Part shown: in pieces, positions 1 through 11,770 of the stretch
Layout of the letters: every line of letters starts with the position of its first letter
Numbering within the stretch: position 1 is the stretch's first letter
Source of the DNA: Ursus arctos
Taxonomy: Eukaryota; Chordata; Mammalia; Carnivora; Ursidae
Length of the DNA stretch: 64,000 nt
Assembly: GCF_023065955.2 (NCBI RefSeq)
Contig: NW_026622808.1
Location: forward strand, 71,691,975 to 71,755,974
Direction of reading: 5' to 3'
Position numbers and translations under genes: made by a program
The notes under the pieces: generated by a model
Seen by the model: the letters and a program-made list of their open reading frames with translations, nothing else
Databases searched by the model: none
What the model was told of the DNA's origin: nothing

Positions 1-2764
1 GGTCTATGTGTCTGTTTTTGTGCCAGTACCATGCTGTCTTTGTGATCACAGCTTTGTAGTACAGCTCGAAATCCGGCATTGTGATGCCCCCAGCTTTGTT
101 TTTCCTTTTCAACAGTTCCTTGGAGATTCGGGGTCTTTTCTGGTTCCATACAAATTTAAGGACTGTTTGTTCCAGTTCTTTGAAAAACGTTCTCGGTATT
201 TTGATCGGGATAGCATTGAAAGTGTAGATTGCTCTGGGTAGCATGGACATTTTAACTATGTTAATTCTTCCGATCCATGAGCATGGAATATCTTTCCATC
301 TTTTTATGTCTTCCTCAATGTCTTTTAAGAGTGATTTATAGTTTCTAGAATAAAGGTCCTTTACGTCTCTGGTTAAGTTAATTCCAAGGTAACGTATGGT
401 TTTTGGTGCTATTGTAAATGGGATGGATTCCCTGATTTCTCTTTCTTCGTTCTCGTTATTCGTGTACAGAAATGCAACTGATTTCTGAGCATTGATTTTG
501 TATCCCGCCACGTTACTGAATTGCTCTATAACTTCTAATAGTTTGGGAGTGGCTTCTTTTGGGTTTTCCATATAGAGTATCATGTCGTCTGCGAAGAGAG
601 ACATTTTGACTTCTTCTTTGCCGATTTGAATACCTTTGATCCCTTTTTGTTGTCTGATTGCTGTTGCAAGGACTTCTAGTACTATGTTGAATAATAGTGG
701 CGAGAGTGGGCATCCTTGTCGTGTTCCTGATCTTAAGGGAAAGGCTTCCAGCTTTTCCCCATTGAGAATAATAATTGCAGTAGGCTTTTCATAGATGGCT
801 TTTATGAGATTGAGAAATGTACCTTCTATTCCTACACTCTGAAGGGTTTTAATCAGGAAAGGATGCTGTATTTTGTCAAATGCTTTTTCGGCATCGATTG
901 AGAGGATCATATGGTTCCTGAGTCTTTTCTTGTTGATATGATGTATCACGCTGATTGATTTGCGAATATTGAACCACGCTTGCATCCCAGGTATGAATCC
1001 CACTTGATCGTGGTGGATAATCCTTTTAATGAACTGTTGGATTCTATTAGCAAGTATCTTGTTGAGGATTTTGGCGTCCATATTCATTAGGGAAATCGGT
1101 CTGTAATTCTCCTTTTTGAGGGGGTCTTTGCCTGGTTTGGGGATCAAGGTAATATTGGCCTCATAGAATGAGTTTGGTAGCTTTCCTTCTGTTTCTATTT
1201 TTTGAAATAGCTTTAGGAGAATAGGTATTATTTCTTCTTTGAATGTTTGGTAGAATTCCCCAGGAAAACCGTCCGGGCCTGGAGTTTTGTTATTTGGAAG
1301 GTTGTTTATCACTGACTCAATTTCTTCATAATTAATTGGCCTGTTTAAGAAATCAATTTCTTCCTTTTTCAATCTTGGTAGTTTATAGGTTTCCAGGAAG
1401 GATTCCATCTCTTCCAGATTGCTTAGTTTATTGGCATATAGCTGTTGATAAAAATTTCTAATAATCCTTCCAATTTCAATGGTGTTCGTCGTGACCTCTC
1501 CTTTTTCATTCATAATTTTAATAATCTGGGTCCTTTCTCTTTTCTTTTGGATAAGTCTTGCCAGTGGTCTGTCAATTTTATTGATTCTCTCCAAGAACCA
1601 GCTTCTAGTCCTGTTGATCTGCTCTACTGTACTTCTGGTTTCTGCTTGATTGATTTCAGCTTTAATTTTGGTCAACTGCTTCCTTGTGCGTGGATTAGGC
1701 CTGTCCCTCTGTTGCTGTTCCAGCTTCTTGAGGTGAGAATATAAAAACTGCATATTAGATTTTTCTATTCTTTTGAGTGAGGCTTGGATGGCTATGTATT
1801 TCCCCCTTAGGACTGCCTTTGCAGTATCCCATAGGTTTTGGACCGTTGTATTTTCATTCTCATTGGTCTCCATAAATTGTTTAATTTGATTTTTGATTTC
1901 CTGGTTTATCGAGTCATTCCTGAGCAGGATGGTTCTTAGTCTCCAAGTGTTTGAGTTTCTTCCAAATTTTTCCTTGTGGTTGAGTTCCAATTTCAGAGCG
2001 TTGTGGTCTGAGAATATGCAGGGGATAATTTCAATCTTTTGGTATCGGCTGAGACCTGTTTTGTGTCCCAGAACATGGTCTATTCTTGAAAATGTTCCAT
2101 GGGCATTAGAATAGAATGAGTATTCTTTGGTTCTGGGGTGTAGTGTTCTGTATATATCTAAGAGGTCCAACTCGTCGAGTATGGCATTCAAAGCCTTTGA
2201 TTCTTTGCTTAGTTTTTGCCAGGGTGTTCTGTCTATTTCTGAGAGTGGAGTGTTGAGGTCCCCTACTATTAATGTATTTTTATCTATATGTCTCTTTATT
2301 CTGGTTAAGAGTTGGCTTGTGTATCTTGCTGCTCCCCTGTTGGGGGCATATATATTTATAATTGTCATATCCACTTGTTGAATACTTCCTTTAAGAATAA
2401 TATAGTGCCCTTCTGCATCTCTAACTATAGTCTGTAGTTTAAAATCCAATTTATCTGATATGAGAATTGCTACCCCAGCTTTCTTTTGAGGTCCATTTGC
2501 GTGAAAGATGGTACTCCATCCCCTTACTCTCAGTCTGAATGCATCTTTGGGTTCGAAATGAGTCTCTTATAGACAGCAAATGGATGGGTCATTTCTTTTT
2601 ATCCAATCTGCAACCCTGTGGCGTTTGAAACCAGAATTTAAACCATTAGTGTTCAGGCTGAGTACTGAGAGATATGCTTTTAATTCTGCCATGTTGTCAG
2701 TAAAGTCTTTGTTTGTATTGGCTGTGACTTTCTGTTCTGTATCACTCTTGGGGCCTTTTTACTT

Positions 2765-3668
2765 TTATAGAACCCCCCGTAATACCTCCTGTAGGGCTGG
2801 TTTCGTGGTTACGAAATTGGCTAGTGACTGTCGATTCTGAAATGTCTTTATTTCTCCATCAATTCTGAATGACAGCCTTGCTGGATAAAGGATCCTTGGC
2901 TGCATGTTTTTCTCTGAAAGAGCTTTAAAAATGCTCCCCCAACCCTTTCTCTCATTCCAGGTCTGTGTAGACAGGTCTGACGTAATTCTGATGCCTTTGC
3001 CTTGGTACGTGAGAAATTTCTTTGCCCTGGCCGCTTTCAATACTGTATCCTTGCATCTAATATTTGCGAATTGCACTATGACGTGACGTGGTGTAGGTCT
3101 GTCATGGTTGAGCTTGGGAGGGGTCCTCTCTGCCTCTTGGACACGAAAGTTTGTTTCCCTTGCTAGATTAGGGAAGTTTTCAGCTACAATTTGTTCAAAT
3201 ATCTCTTCTAGACCTCTGTTTTTCTCCACCCCCTCGGGGATGCCGATGATTCTAACATTGGATCATTTCGTTGAGTCAGTAATCTCCCGTAGCCAACATT
3301 CGTGGGCGTGGATTTTTTTTAAGACCATCTTCTATTTTTATTTTTTCCTCTATTTACCCATCCTCCAGTTCACTAACCCTTTCCTCCGCTTCCGTGACCC
3401 TGGCCGTCAGAGCCTCTAGTTTTGCCTGCATTTGGCTCATAGAATTTTTAATTTCTGTCAGATTCGCTCTCATTTTCGCCCTTAGGGATTGTATATTCTC
3501 AGTAATATTTTCCTGAATACTTTTTTCAAGTCTACTCATTATCTTGACCATTGTTACTCTGAATTCCATTTCTGATAATTTGGTTACATCCATATCCGTT
3601 ACTTCTGTGGCAGAGGCCACAGACTCACTGTCTTTTCTTTGCTGGGGGGGGCTTCTCCTTCTTGTCAT
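2765..3668 (-). pseudogene. L1 ORF1 (RNA-binding protein) remnant, frameshifted
   Basis: Two minus-strand pieces make up ORF1: 3354-3668 (N-terminal part starting MTRRRSPPQQRKDSE, coiled-coil region with heptad-like LEALTARVTEAEERVSELE) and 2765-3229 (RRM/C-terminal part with RPTPRHVIVQFANI, KGIRITSDLSTQTWNERKGW and the end near LQEVLRGVL). They are in different frames, separated by about 125 damaged bases with a T-rich run, so no full ORF1p can be made. Conserved L1 ORF1 landmarks make the identity clear. Confidence 0.88.
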
Positions 3669-3770
3669 TCTAATGAGGAGAGGTTGCGGGGTTTCCAGAG
3701 CCCAAAATTATTGACTGGGTCCCAGGCCGTGCCCCTTGTTTTATAGGGATCTTAGAGATGTGGGCTTCTT

Positions 3771-3967
3771 CTTTAAAGATTTTATTTATTTACTTATCTG
3801 AGAGAGGGAGACAGTCAGCAAGAACGGAACAGAAGCAGGGGAGTGAGAGAGGAAGAAGCAGGCTCCCAGCGGAGGAGCCCGGTGAGGGACTCCTTTCCGG
3901 AACGCCGGGATCACGCCCTAAGCCGAAGACAGGCGCTCAATGATGGCGCCACCCAGGCGCCTCCGGT
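3771..3967 (-). mobile_element. Can-SINE (tRNA-derived SINEC), antisense, inside L1 5'UTR
   Basis: Antisense tail TTTAAAGATTTTATTTATTT, a purine-rich body, and the tRNA-like head read backwards (ending GCCACCCAGGCGCC). It is flanked by the perfect 12-bp target duplication TGTGGGCTTCTT at 3759-3770 and 3968-3979. It therefore inserted after the host L1 was in place and is young. Confidence 0.95.
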
Positions 3968-3979
3968 TGTGGGCTTCTT

Positions 3980-4990
3980 GATTTTTCAGCCTGCCTTCTG
4001 TGTTCTGGGGGAGGGGCCTGCCGCGCCGATACTCAGGCAACCCTGTTTGGTTAGAGTCTCCGTGTCCTCTGCGAGGGAGGATGGGGATGGGCACTCTCTG
4101 AGCCGGTATTTCCAGGCTTTTGTTCTCTGGTGGCTTTCCCTGGCGGCCGGCTATGCCTCTTCTGAGGGTCAGAGCAGCAGAGGCTGCATTGTCGCAGAAC
4201 AGAGGGATTGCGGCCCGTTCTCCACTGATGTTCTGGCCACTTTAACTCTGTTACTGTTGGTGCTGCTCAACCCTGCAGCTTCCCGGGATGTGCGCACCAA
4301 CTCGGCGACCCTGCCCTCCCTTCCAGGGCCGGCGTGTCTCTGTCCTTTGTGTTTCTAATGCCGCCAGCCACCGGCCGCCCCGCGCGCTCCCGGGTCTCCC
4401 GGTCTCAGTCTATGCCCGGTGAGCACACCTCGATTCCGGAGTTTCGTGAGAAGCCTGGTGGCGCGCGCACCCGGTTCAGGGTCTCAGTCTGCTGTTTCGC
4501 GGGTGCCGACCGCGAGTCCGCCCGCTCCCCCGTGCAGGTGGCCCGCCAGCCGCCAGCCGCCCCGTGCGCGCTCCGGGAGCTCCCGGTCTCAGTCTGGATC
4601 CCGTGAGCACACCGGGATTCCGGTGTTCCGGGAGATGCCTGGTGGCGCGCGCGTTCACGGCTCACCGGCTCACCGGTCTCAGTCCGCTCTCTCGCGGGTG
4701 CCCTCTGTGTGTCCGCCCGCTCCCCCGTGCAGGTGGCTGCCGCTTCCCGGCGCCCAAACGCGGCGGCTCCCTCCCCCTTCCGTTTATCTTCCGATATCCG
4801 TGCACGGTTTACAGCTCCCCTCTTGGTACCTCAATACTCAGCGCTGGAGATGTTCATTTGTAGAGATCCAGATGCATCATCCTGCGTCTCAGGCTGATTC
4901 CGTGGTTATTTAGGCTGGTCTGGTACCTATCCAGCTCGACTCAGGGGACCGGCTGAAAAAGGGGTCCCCTACTCCTCCGCCATCTTAACT
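3980..4990 (-). promoter_or_regulatory. CpG-rich L1 5'UTR (internal promoter region)
   Basis: About 1 kb with dense CpG dinucleotides (for example GCGCGCGCACCCGG and TCGCGGGTGCC), far above the surrounding AT-rich sequence. L1 5'UTRs carry an internal sense promoter and, in some species, an antisense promoter. Here the antisense direction points to the SLC41A3 exon at 6094, 1.1 kb away. Promoter activity is inference. Confidence 0.6.
4383..4745 (-). repeat. tandemly duplicated ~185-195-bp block in the L1 5'UTR
   Basis: CCGGTCTCAGTCT occurs at 4399 and 4583, and GTCCGCCCGCTCCCCCGTGC at 4516 and 4711, giving two units offset by 184-195 bases. The related L1 5'UTR at about 58.0-58.15 kb has a single unit. 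The arrangement resembles promoter monomers of rodent L1s. Confidence 0.8.
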
Positions 4991-4999
4991 CCCTCCACT

Positions 5000-6093
5000 C
5001 CTCCTCCTGCACCTCTTGGCATCATTCGCTTTTCTGTTCAGCCTCGGCTTGGAAATATAACATCTTGAGGAAGGAATGCCTTTCTGATTCATAGTCAGGG
5101 GTCATGGGCCAATAGCACCCTTTATCTGATGAGTACCAGGGTTTGAGTTGGCTGATCGACAGGAAACAGCAAATGGGCACATTGAGTCCAGTGAGCACCT
5201 AGGCCAGTGGGGAGCAGAGAGGGGAAACGAGCTTGTTGGCCTCATGTGTTTGGTGTGTGGCCAGCTCTGTGGCTGTGTTCTGCTTCACCTTAGTCCCTTG
5301 TCCCTGTGAACACCCCTAGGGTGGGTATTAGTCTACCCTTGTGAAGGGTCACCTGGGGCTCCATGATTGTTCCATGCTGTGTCCAAGGTGTCCATCATGC
5401 TGAGAATAAAAGCATCCCTTTATTTGTTCATGAAAAGTAATTCCATTTTTCCCTTGGAGTTCAGGAACTTAATGAACTCAGTACAAAGGAGCTAGGAAAA
5501 TACATTTATCTACATCTTGAATTTTGCTGGCAAGTGCTATGAAGTTAGGAGCTGATTACCATTTTTAAAGGAGAAAATCATATTTCTGATCTTGTTTTTT
5601 TTATCCTCAGAGAAGGACTTAAGCATTTCTTAAACAGGATGATTTGCAGAGGTCATGTTGGGGTGGCTAGTGGTCATCTGAGATGTGAGTTGCTAGAGGG
5701 GGGAGAAGGGAATTGTAGGTGTTGGGGAGAATGTGGCTGAAGACCTGCCTGAGGGCCAAGCTGGCTTCCCAGCAGGAGTCCTTCCCATGCTGCCTGTGGA
5801 TGAGCTTGAGAGTCAGGTGGCTCTGAAATTGTTGGTGACACTTAACCTCTGTGTGCTTACATACTTGAGCATGGGAGAGATGGTCTTTGACACTATCTTA
5901 TTCTCAAAGGGACTTATGTCCTTACCTTCCCCACCCCCAGTCAGTTGTGAAAGCTGGGCAGAATAATTTGTTCTAACGTCAATGAAATGATATTTGCTGA
6001 TTTCTCTCCTGAGAGACTGCCTTTTCCAGGAAGGCTTGGCCTGGCTTTATGACCACCCAGACTTACCCTTTGTCCTTTTTTCCTTTATCCTAG
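5000..6093 (+). other. SLC41A3: SLC41A3 intron sequence, no clear feature
   Basis: Mostly unique intronic DNA between the L1 5' end and the first visible exon. A short stretch near 5790-5900 (CACTTAACCTCTGTGTG) resembles a MIR core. The missing upstream SLC41A3 exon (LKGN...RLSTA) was looked for here and is not present. Confidence 0.6.
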
Positions 6094-6165
6094 GCCAACA
6101 CTGGACAAATTGATGACCCCCAGGAGCAGCACAGAGTTATCAGCAGTAACCTCGCCCTCATTCAG
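6094..6165 (+). CDS. SLC41A3: SLC41A3 internal exon (ANTGQIDDPQEQ exon)
   Basis: This 72-nt exon, phase 0 at both ends, encodes 24 residues beginning ANTGQIDDP and ending SSNLALIQ. The acceptor is a pyrimidine run ending TCCTAG and the donor is CAG|GTGACT. It is the hydrophilic link that follows the conserved LKGN...LASRLSTA segment of the first MgtE half; that segment is in an exon outside the window. It is the first SLC41A3 exon visible here. A second MgtE-half counterpart (GVGGNLVAIQTSRIS) lies in the 135-nt exon at 21.8 kb. It is too short to form a convincing open frame alone and is recognised by sequence and splice sites. Confidence 0.93.
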
Positions 6166-8460
6166 GTGACTCTCCCCTCTGTCTGATTGATGAATCTCCT
6201 CCCTGCTTTTGAATCTGCAGCCAGGGCTGCTCCAGGTAGGAAGGGTGAAGACTAAGTGAGCCCTTGTCCCTGCGCTCTGGTCTGAACTTGGGGAATGGGC
6301 CACCCGTCCACCCCACACCCACCAGACTACACTCATATGGCAGCTGGGGCTCATGCCAACTATAGGGTACCAGCATGTCCACCTGAAAGTAGATACCTCT
6401 TGCGGGAACCCAAGGTCCCTCCAGTGTCCCCAGTCCCTTCTTTTCAAGACAGGCTTATTGAAAGATTCACCTATACTTGCTCGGTCCTCTTTCTCATAGC
6501 CTAGACAGAGCTAACAGCTTTCTCTTCCCATTATCTTGACTCAAGCTGTGCTTGCCAAGGTCACTGACATCCTAATTGGTCTACCCTCTGATTGCCTCAT
6601 ACAGGTGATCCTACTTGTTCTCTCTAGAGCATCTGCAATTCTTCCCGCCTGGAGGTCCCTCCATGGCTGCACTCCTGCCTCTCAGCCTATTCTTTCTCAG
6701 CCTTTGTAGGACACCCCGCCCCCCATGCCTTTGTCCCTTAAATGCTTCATGCTCGTTCAAATTTGTACCTCCTTCTAGCAGACCTTAGTTGGGCTAAGTT
6801 CTCATCCAAGGAGTTTCAAAGTATTACAGAGTCAGGAAGCCCAGGGCAGAGGGAGACTGGGAAGAAATTGGCTCAAGGTAAGAGAGGAAGTGGCTTCATC
6901 CAGAACCTTCTGGGCTTTTCTGGCTGGGGGCAGCCTGTGGCCACACAAAGAACCTGGACTCAGATCAGACAGGCCTGGAGTTAAGGCTATCATTTATCAA
7001 CTGGGTGGCCTTGGACAGAACACACAAGATTTGCTTAGCTGTATCTCCCTGTCCATCAAATTAGGAGGATACCCACTTTACCTCTCACCTGGGTTCCAGA
7101 GCCCCTGTTCCTAGCTCTCCACTGGGTATCTTCATCTACCTGTCCCAGAAACATCCCCGAAACAGCTTAGCCGGATCTGGCCTCATCACCTCATCTCCTC
7201 ATACTCACCTCTTGTGAAGTCCCCAACCCTGAAGAGTCTGATGGTTGAAAGCTCATTCTGGGGGTCGACCAGCTGGAGGCCCTAGGGCAAGTCACCTCAC
7301 CTTATCTATAAGATGGACCGTTATGAGGTTTCAATCATGGAAGGCTGTGACACCTGGCCAGCATGTGGTAATCTCCCAATCATGGTTGCTGTGCCCATTA
7401 ATCAAGCTAGAGACCAAGTCACCCTCAGCATCTCTCTGCTCCGTATCCTTAGGTCCAGTCCTGAGGAGTCTGCCTCTGAGCTGTGCTCGAATCAGCCCTA
7501 CTTCTCCTCTTCCTTGCCTTGGCCTCTTGGTCTCTGACCTCACTGACTGCAAACCTCTTCACTGTTCTAACTGCCCCAGGCTTCTTCCTCTCTAGCTCTC
7601 CTCTGCATGGCCACCTGAGTGACCTTTTCTAAATCCTAAAGCTGATCACGCATCCTCCTCCTGAAGCTCCTTGGTTGGTTCTTCTTGTCCAAGTGTGGCC
7701 CAGCCCAGAGGCACTCCTGGTCTGGTTCTGTCCTCCTGCAGTCTCTTGTCCCCCATCCCTGCTGCTTTTGCATGTGTGGTTGTCTCTCCTTGGAATGTCC
7801 TTTCTCTTCTTATTCTCCTGGCAGTGAAGCTCCAGTCAATTCCAGCCTGACACTGGGTACTCTCTGGGCCCTTGTTCAAGCTGCTGGGGCTCCCCTGGTT
7901 GCAGTTCTGTGTTTAGATGTGTGCCTTCTCCATTTGAGCTGAGTCACATGGGCCAGGACCCCGGCCTGTGGCTGAAGAGCTTTGGAGATTAAATGAGATG
8001 CTCGTGATGCCCTTAACAGAGGGTCGGACAAGGGGCAAGTAATAAATGCCTCAGCTACAAGTCACCAAACCCTTGTCCGTATGCATGTACATTTCCACAT
8101 GATTGATTTTCAGCAAACATTGATAAAGTCCCACTCAGCCAGGCACTGGTCTGGCACATTGTCCTGATCATAGCACGGATATAATTTTGTCTCCTCCATT
8201 TTTTAAAAAGCTTAACATTGAATCATAAGTGGTACAATAAATTTCATAATTGAACTTTTAATAACTTTATCAAAAATACACCCAAATGATGTTTAACAAC
8301 TGGTAGGGCCCAAGCCATGAAGAGCTGGTCCGGCAGGGCTAATACCAACTGTCCAGACTCAGCCCTGTTGCACTTTATTCGACTGTCACCACGAGGGTAC
8401 ACCTGCAATTGTTTGTAGGTGTCAACTCGATACATTATACTGCAATGAAAGTATTCTCTT
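6166..8460 (+). repeat. intron with MIR and L2 remnants
   Basis: A MIR-like copy at about 6950-7090 (ending in CTGTATCTCCCTGTCCATCAAATTAGGAGGAT), a second MIR piece near 7265-7320, an L2-like segment at about 7590-7960 (TCTCTCCTTGGAATGTCC, GCTGATCACG) and a MIR 3' half at about 7965-8050 (AGATTAAATGAGATG, AATAAATGCC). These are ancient and diverged, so borders are approximate. The remainder is unique. Confidence 0.5.
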
Positions 8461-8475
8461 TTGCATGAATTCCTT

Positions 8476-8584
8476 TTTTTTAATGTTTTTTTATTATATT
8501 ATGTTAGTCACCATACAGTACATCCCTGGTTTTTTTATGTAAAGTTCCATGATTCATTAGTTGCGTATAACACCCAGTGCACCA
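8476..8584 (-). mobile_element. ultra-short L1 3'-end insertion with TSD
   Basis: A T-rich start followed by the antisense carnivore L1 3' end (TATTATGTTAGTCACCATAC). Only about 109 bases are present. The flanking duplication TTGCATGAATTCCTT (8461-8475) and TTGCATGAATTTCTT (8585-8599) matches 14 of 15. Confidence 0.93.
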
Positions 8585-8852
8585 TTGCATGAATTTCTTA
8601 AGAGAAGTTCCCACAAGTTCATAAGGTATGAACAATTTGAAGTTCTAGATTTTTTTCCAAAAGCATTATAGAATATTTGAATTCTTAGTATCAAATAATA
8701 GCACCAGTATTAATATTTCAATTATTAGTTTCTCTATAACCTCACCAGCATTGAAAGTATTCTTCTGAATGACTTTATGTTTTTGCCATATATATGTAAG
8801 TGTCCATAGACAATATATGATACAACTTCCTGTGTTAAGAGTTAGAAGTCTT

Positions 8853-9051
8853 GGGGTGCCTGGGTAGCGCAGTCGTTGGGCGTCTGCCTTTGGCTCATGG
8901 CGTGATCCCGGCAGTCCGGGATCGAGTCCCACATCGGGCTCCTCTGCTGGGAGCCTGCTTCTTCCTCTCCCACTGTCCTGCTGTGTTCCCTCTCTCGCTG
9001 GCTGTCTCTCTGTCACATAAATAAATAAAATCTTTTAAAAAAAAAAAAAAG
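8853..9051 (+). mobile_element. Can-SINE (SINEC), sense, complete
   Basis: GGGGTGCCTGGGTAGCGCAG head with A-box, GGGATCGAGTCCCA B-box region, CT-rich body, and AATAAATAAAATCTTTT plus poly(A). Flanked by AGAAGTCTT at 8844-8852 and 9052-9060. The tRNA-type pol III promoter boxes look intact. The body variant is the arctoid-like form used for the organism call. Confidence 0.95.
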
Positions 9052-9670
9052 AGAAGTCTTGTACTGTATATATAATTCTGTAACTTGTACTCTTAAGAGT
9101 GACTTAATGAATGGAAATCACTGAGAATAGAAGATAGTAAGCACTAGGTAAATATCAGCTCCAGTCATCATTATTATGTGGTTCTTTCTACACATGTGCG
9201 AATGTTTTCCTGGGAAAATGTTACATCATAAAGTATGTGGATAAATTTGAACCACATCCCCTTCCCCCAAATTCCTATACCAATTTTACCACATCTGTGT
9301 GTAAGAGAACCATTTCCCCATATATTTGTCAAGGTGTATTTTATGTTATCAACCTTTTAAATTTTAATTTTACCTAGTCTGATGGATAAAAATAGTGTAT
9401 CCCATCCATGCATTGACTCATTCATTGATTGGATGAGCACAGATGAGGGACCCTAGCAGAAACTGAGATGGCATTGACCTTTTAGTAGAGGAAGACCAAC
9501 ATCAGTTACAAAGAAATAAGATACCTACCATCAAACTGGAATTTTATTTTAAATTTTCCTGATTATTCAGGAAGTTGGTCACGTTTTTGTGTGTTTCTTA
9601 GCCATTTGTATTTCCTTTTCTGTGAATTGTCTATCCATACCCCTTGTACATTTTTCTATCAGGTTGTCTT

Positions 9671-9874
9671 TTTTTTATAATAATTTTTTATTATATTATG
9701 TTAGTCACCATACAGCACATCCCTGGTTTCTGATGTAAAGTTCGATGATTCATTACTTGCGTATAACACCCAGTGCACCATGCAATACGTGCCCTCCTTA
9801 CTACCCATCACCAGCCTATCCCATTCCCCCACCCCCCTCCCCTCTGAGGCCCTCAGTTTGTTTCCCAGAGTCCA
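9671..9874 (-). mobile_element. L1 3'-end insertion, 5'-truncated
   Basis: Antisense L1 3' end beginning TTTTTTATAATAATTTTTTATT and ending in the GTTTGTTTCCCAGAGTCCA segment. It is flanked by the perfect 14-bp duplication TATCAGGTTGTCTT (9657-9670 and 9875-9888). Intronic, opposite to SLC41A3. Confidence 0.95.
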
Positions 9875-9888
9875 TATCAGGTTGTCTT

Positions 9889-10675
9889 GTTTAAAAAGTT
9901 GCCATTGATTCTTAAAATGGACTTTGTTATTTTGATCGCTAATGCTTTATTAGTTATAAATGCTGCAGATATTTTCTCCAGCTCTCTCTCCATCTTTGAA
10001 TTTCTGGTATCACATAGTAGTCATACTTGGGTTTGTATACATTTATGTCTGTTTTTCTGTATAGATTTTACCTGTTACATCTTCAGGAGTCCCTCTCTAA
10101 TCCAAAATCTGAAACCGATTGTTCTATATTTTCTTCTATTTCACACTTGAGATCTTATGTTTAGTGGTGTGTGTGTGTGTGTAGAATGAAGTAGGAATAT
10201 ATTTTTCCCCCAGACAGATATCCACTTTCCCTTTCCCTATTTTTTCAGTATCCACCCATTCCATACTGACTTGAAATGCCACCTTTATCATTATTAAATT
10301 TTTATATATTAAATTTTCATATATTCATGATACTATTCCTGGACACCAGTCTGTCCTGCTGATCTGTTTTTCTGTTTCTCTGCCAATACCATCATGTTTT
10401 AATTACTGTAGCCTTAAAACTATGTATTGATAATGAATGTCCCAAAACTCCCTCTTGATCTTTTTTTCTCAAATTGTCTTGGCTATTCTTGCACATCTCC
10501 TCATTTTTGTGAAACTTAAGATGAGCTGTCAAATGCCATGAAAAAGCTTGTTGGGACCTTGGAATTATATAAGTTAACTTGGGGAGCATTTTTCATCCAT
10601 GTTTATGGTAGAGTTCTCTGTTTCTTCAGCCTTCTTTAACAGTATGTTTCCGTTTCCACTAAGACATTTGAATTA
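9889..10675 (+). other. intron stretch with old L1-like sequence and a (GT)n run
   Basis: Contains a short GTGTGTGTGTGTGTGTGT run near 10166-10183. T-rich sequence around 10330-10600 (CTGCCAATACCATCATGTTTTAATTACTGTAGCC in part) resembles a diverged antisense L1 ORF2. No exon is seen. Confidence 0.4.
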
Positions 10676-11000
10676 CATTTGACCCTTGTGACAACACAGG
10701 TTTGACCTGTGCAGGTCTGCTTCTATGCAGATTTGTTTCAATAAATACAGTACCATAAATGTATGACTCCTTATGATTTTCTTAATTTTCTTTTCTCTAG
10801 CTTACTTTATCACAAGAATACAGAATATAGTACATGTAACATACAAATTATGTGTTAATCAACTTTGTGTTATGGGTAAGGCTTCTGGTCAACAGTAGGC
10901 TCTTAGTAGTTAAGTTTTGGGGGAGTTGCAAGTTATACACAGGTTTTCACCTGCACAGGATATCGGTGCCCCAATGCCTGTGTTGTTCAAGGGTTAACTG
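10676..11000. mobile_element. Tigger/pogo-type non-autonomous DNA transposon
   Basis: 325-bp element with terminal inverted repeats: left CATTTGACCCTTGTGACAAC, right TGTTGTTCAAGGGTTAACTG. TA dinucleotides flank both ends (10674-10675 and 11001-11002), the target of Tc1/mariner-Tigger elements. Interior matches (TCTCTAGCTTACTTTATC, GGTCAACAGTAGGCT) fit the Tigger-derived MITE family. No transposase frame. Confidence 0.85.
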
Positions 11001-11625
11001 TACTGATAACAGGTGCCAATATTGATACTCAGACCTGGAACACCTCATGGTACTGGCCTGAGTGAGCAGCAGAGATGTCCCTACTTAGATGAAATGAGAA
11101 CTGCAGCTGGGATGGGGGAGAATGTAGAGAAAGGGGGCACCAGCATGCAGAGCAAGTGCCAAGGAAAGAAGGCAGGGAGAGAGATGGAACGTGTGCACAG
11201 AGGCTTCCAAGGTGTAGCTGTGGATCATGGAGCGTTTCCACGTTGCAGGGGAGACTGGTTGTCTGTGTAGCTGGAGACTAAAGAGCACTTTTGCCTAGAG
11301 CAGTGAGAGGAGCCACAAGCAAGAGACTGGTGGCCATTGGCCAAGGGCTGAGTAGAAGATGAAGATTTCGTGAAGTAAGATGGCGTTGAACTATTTGCAG
11401 AACAGGAAAATGGTAGTTTTCAAGGGAGTTGTATTGAAGCAAGGTGTTAGTCTTTGTTTTTCTCAGGTTAGAGGGGCCATTGGGAGATTTTAGGGTAAGG
11501 GAAGAGAGGTAGTGGTGAGTGGCATACTGACCTCTCAAGGTCAAAGAGGAGGCGTAGTGAAAGGCAGGGAGGAGTGTGGGTGGCCAGAGGCACCTTCCTC
11601 ATGTTTCTGATTTCTGCCCCAACAG

Positions 11626-11770
11626 GTGCAGGCCACCGTTGTGGGGCTCCTGGCTGCTGTGGCTGCCCTGCTGCTGGGCGCTGTGTCTAGGGAGGAGTTA
11701 GACTTTGCAAAGGCGGAGTTGCTGTGTGCCAGCAGTGTCATCACTGCCTTCCTCGCTGCATTTGCCCTAG
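11626..11770 (+). CDS. SLC41A3: SLC41A3 internal exon (transmembrane segments, first MgtE half)
   Basis: The exon enters in phase 0 after CCCCAACAG and leaves in phase 1 at CTAG|GTGAGC. It encodes 48 residues plus one base. The start, VQATVVGLLAAVAALLLGAVS, is an obvious transmembrane helix. A short charged loop (REELDFAKAE) and a second hydrophobic stretch ending FLAAFAL follow. The junction with the next exon makes a Gly codon (G|GA). This is part of the pore-forming first MgtE repeat, in the membrane. Confidence 0.95.

Larger units (their letters stand above)
1..4990 (-). mobile_element. LINE-1, antisense, 5' end present (3' end outside window)
   Basis: Reading the minus strand from 4990 downward gives a GC-rich 5'UTR, ORF1, then ORF2 running off base 1. 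The 5' end is marked by the reversed motif CTCCTCCGCCATCTTAACTC, the typical L1 start. ORF2 is broken by several frameshifts and stops, although endonuclease and reverse-transcriptase segments can be followed. By eye it is about 90-95% identical to the complete L1 at 52.4-58.4 kb over the first ~140 bases. It lies in an SLC41A3 intron, opposite to the gene. Confidence 0.93.

Noticed and set aside
3843..4358. 171-codon plus-strand frame
   Set aside because: Crosses the SINE and the antisense L1 5'UTR; composition effect.
5000..6093. search for the preceding SLC41A3 exon (LKGN...RLSTA)
   Set aside because: No match with splice sites found; it must be upstream of the window.
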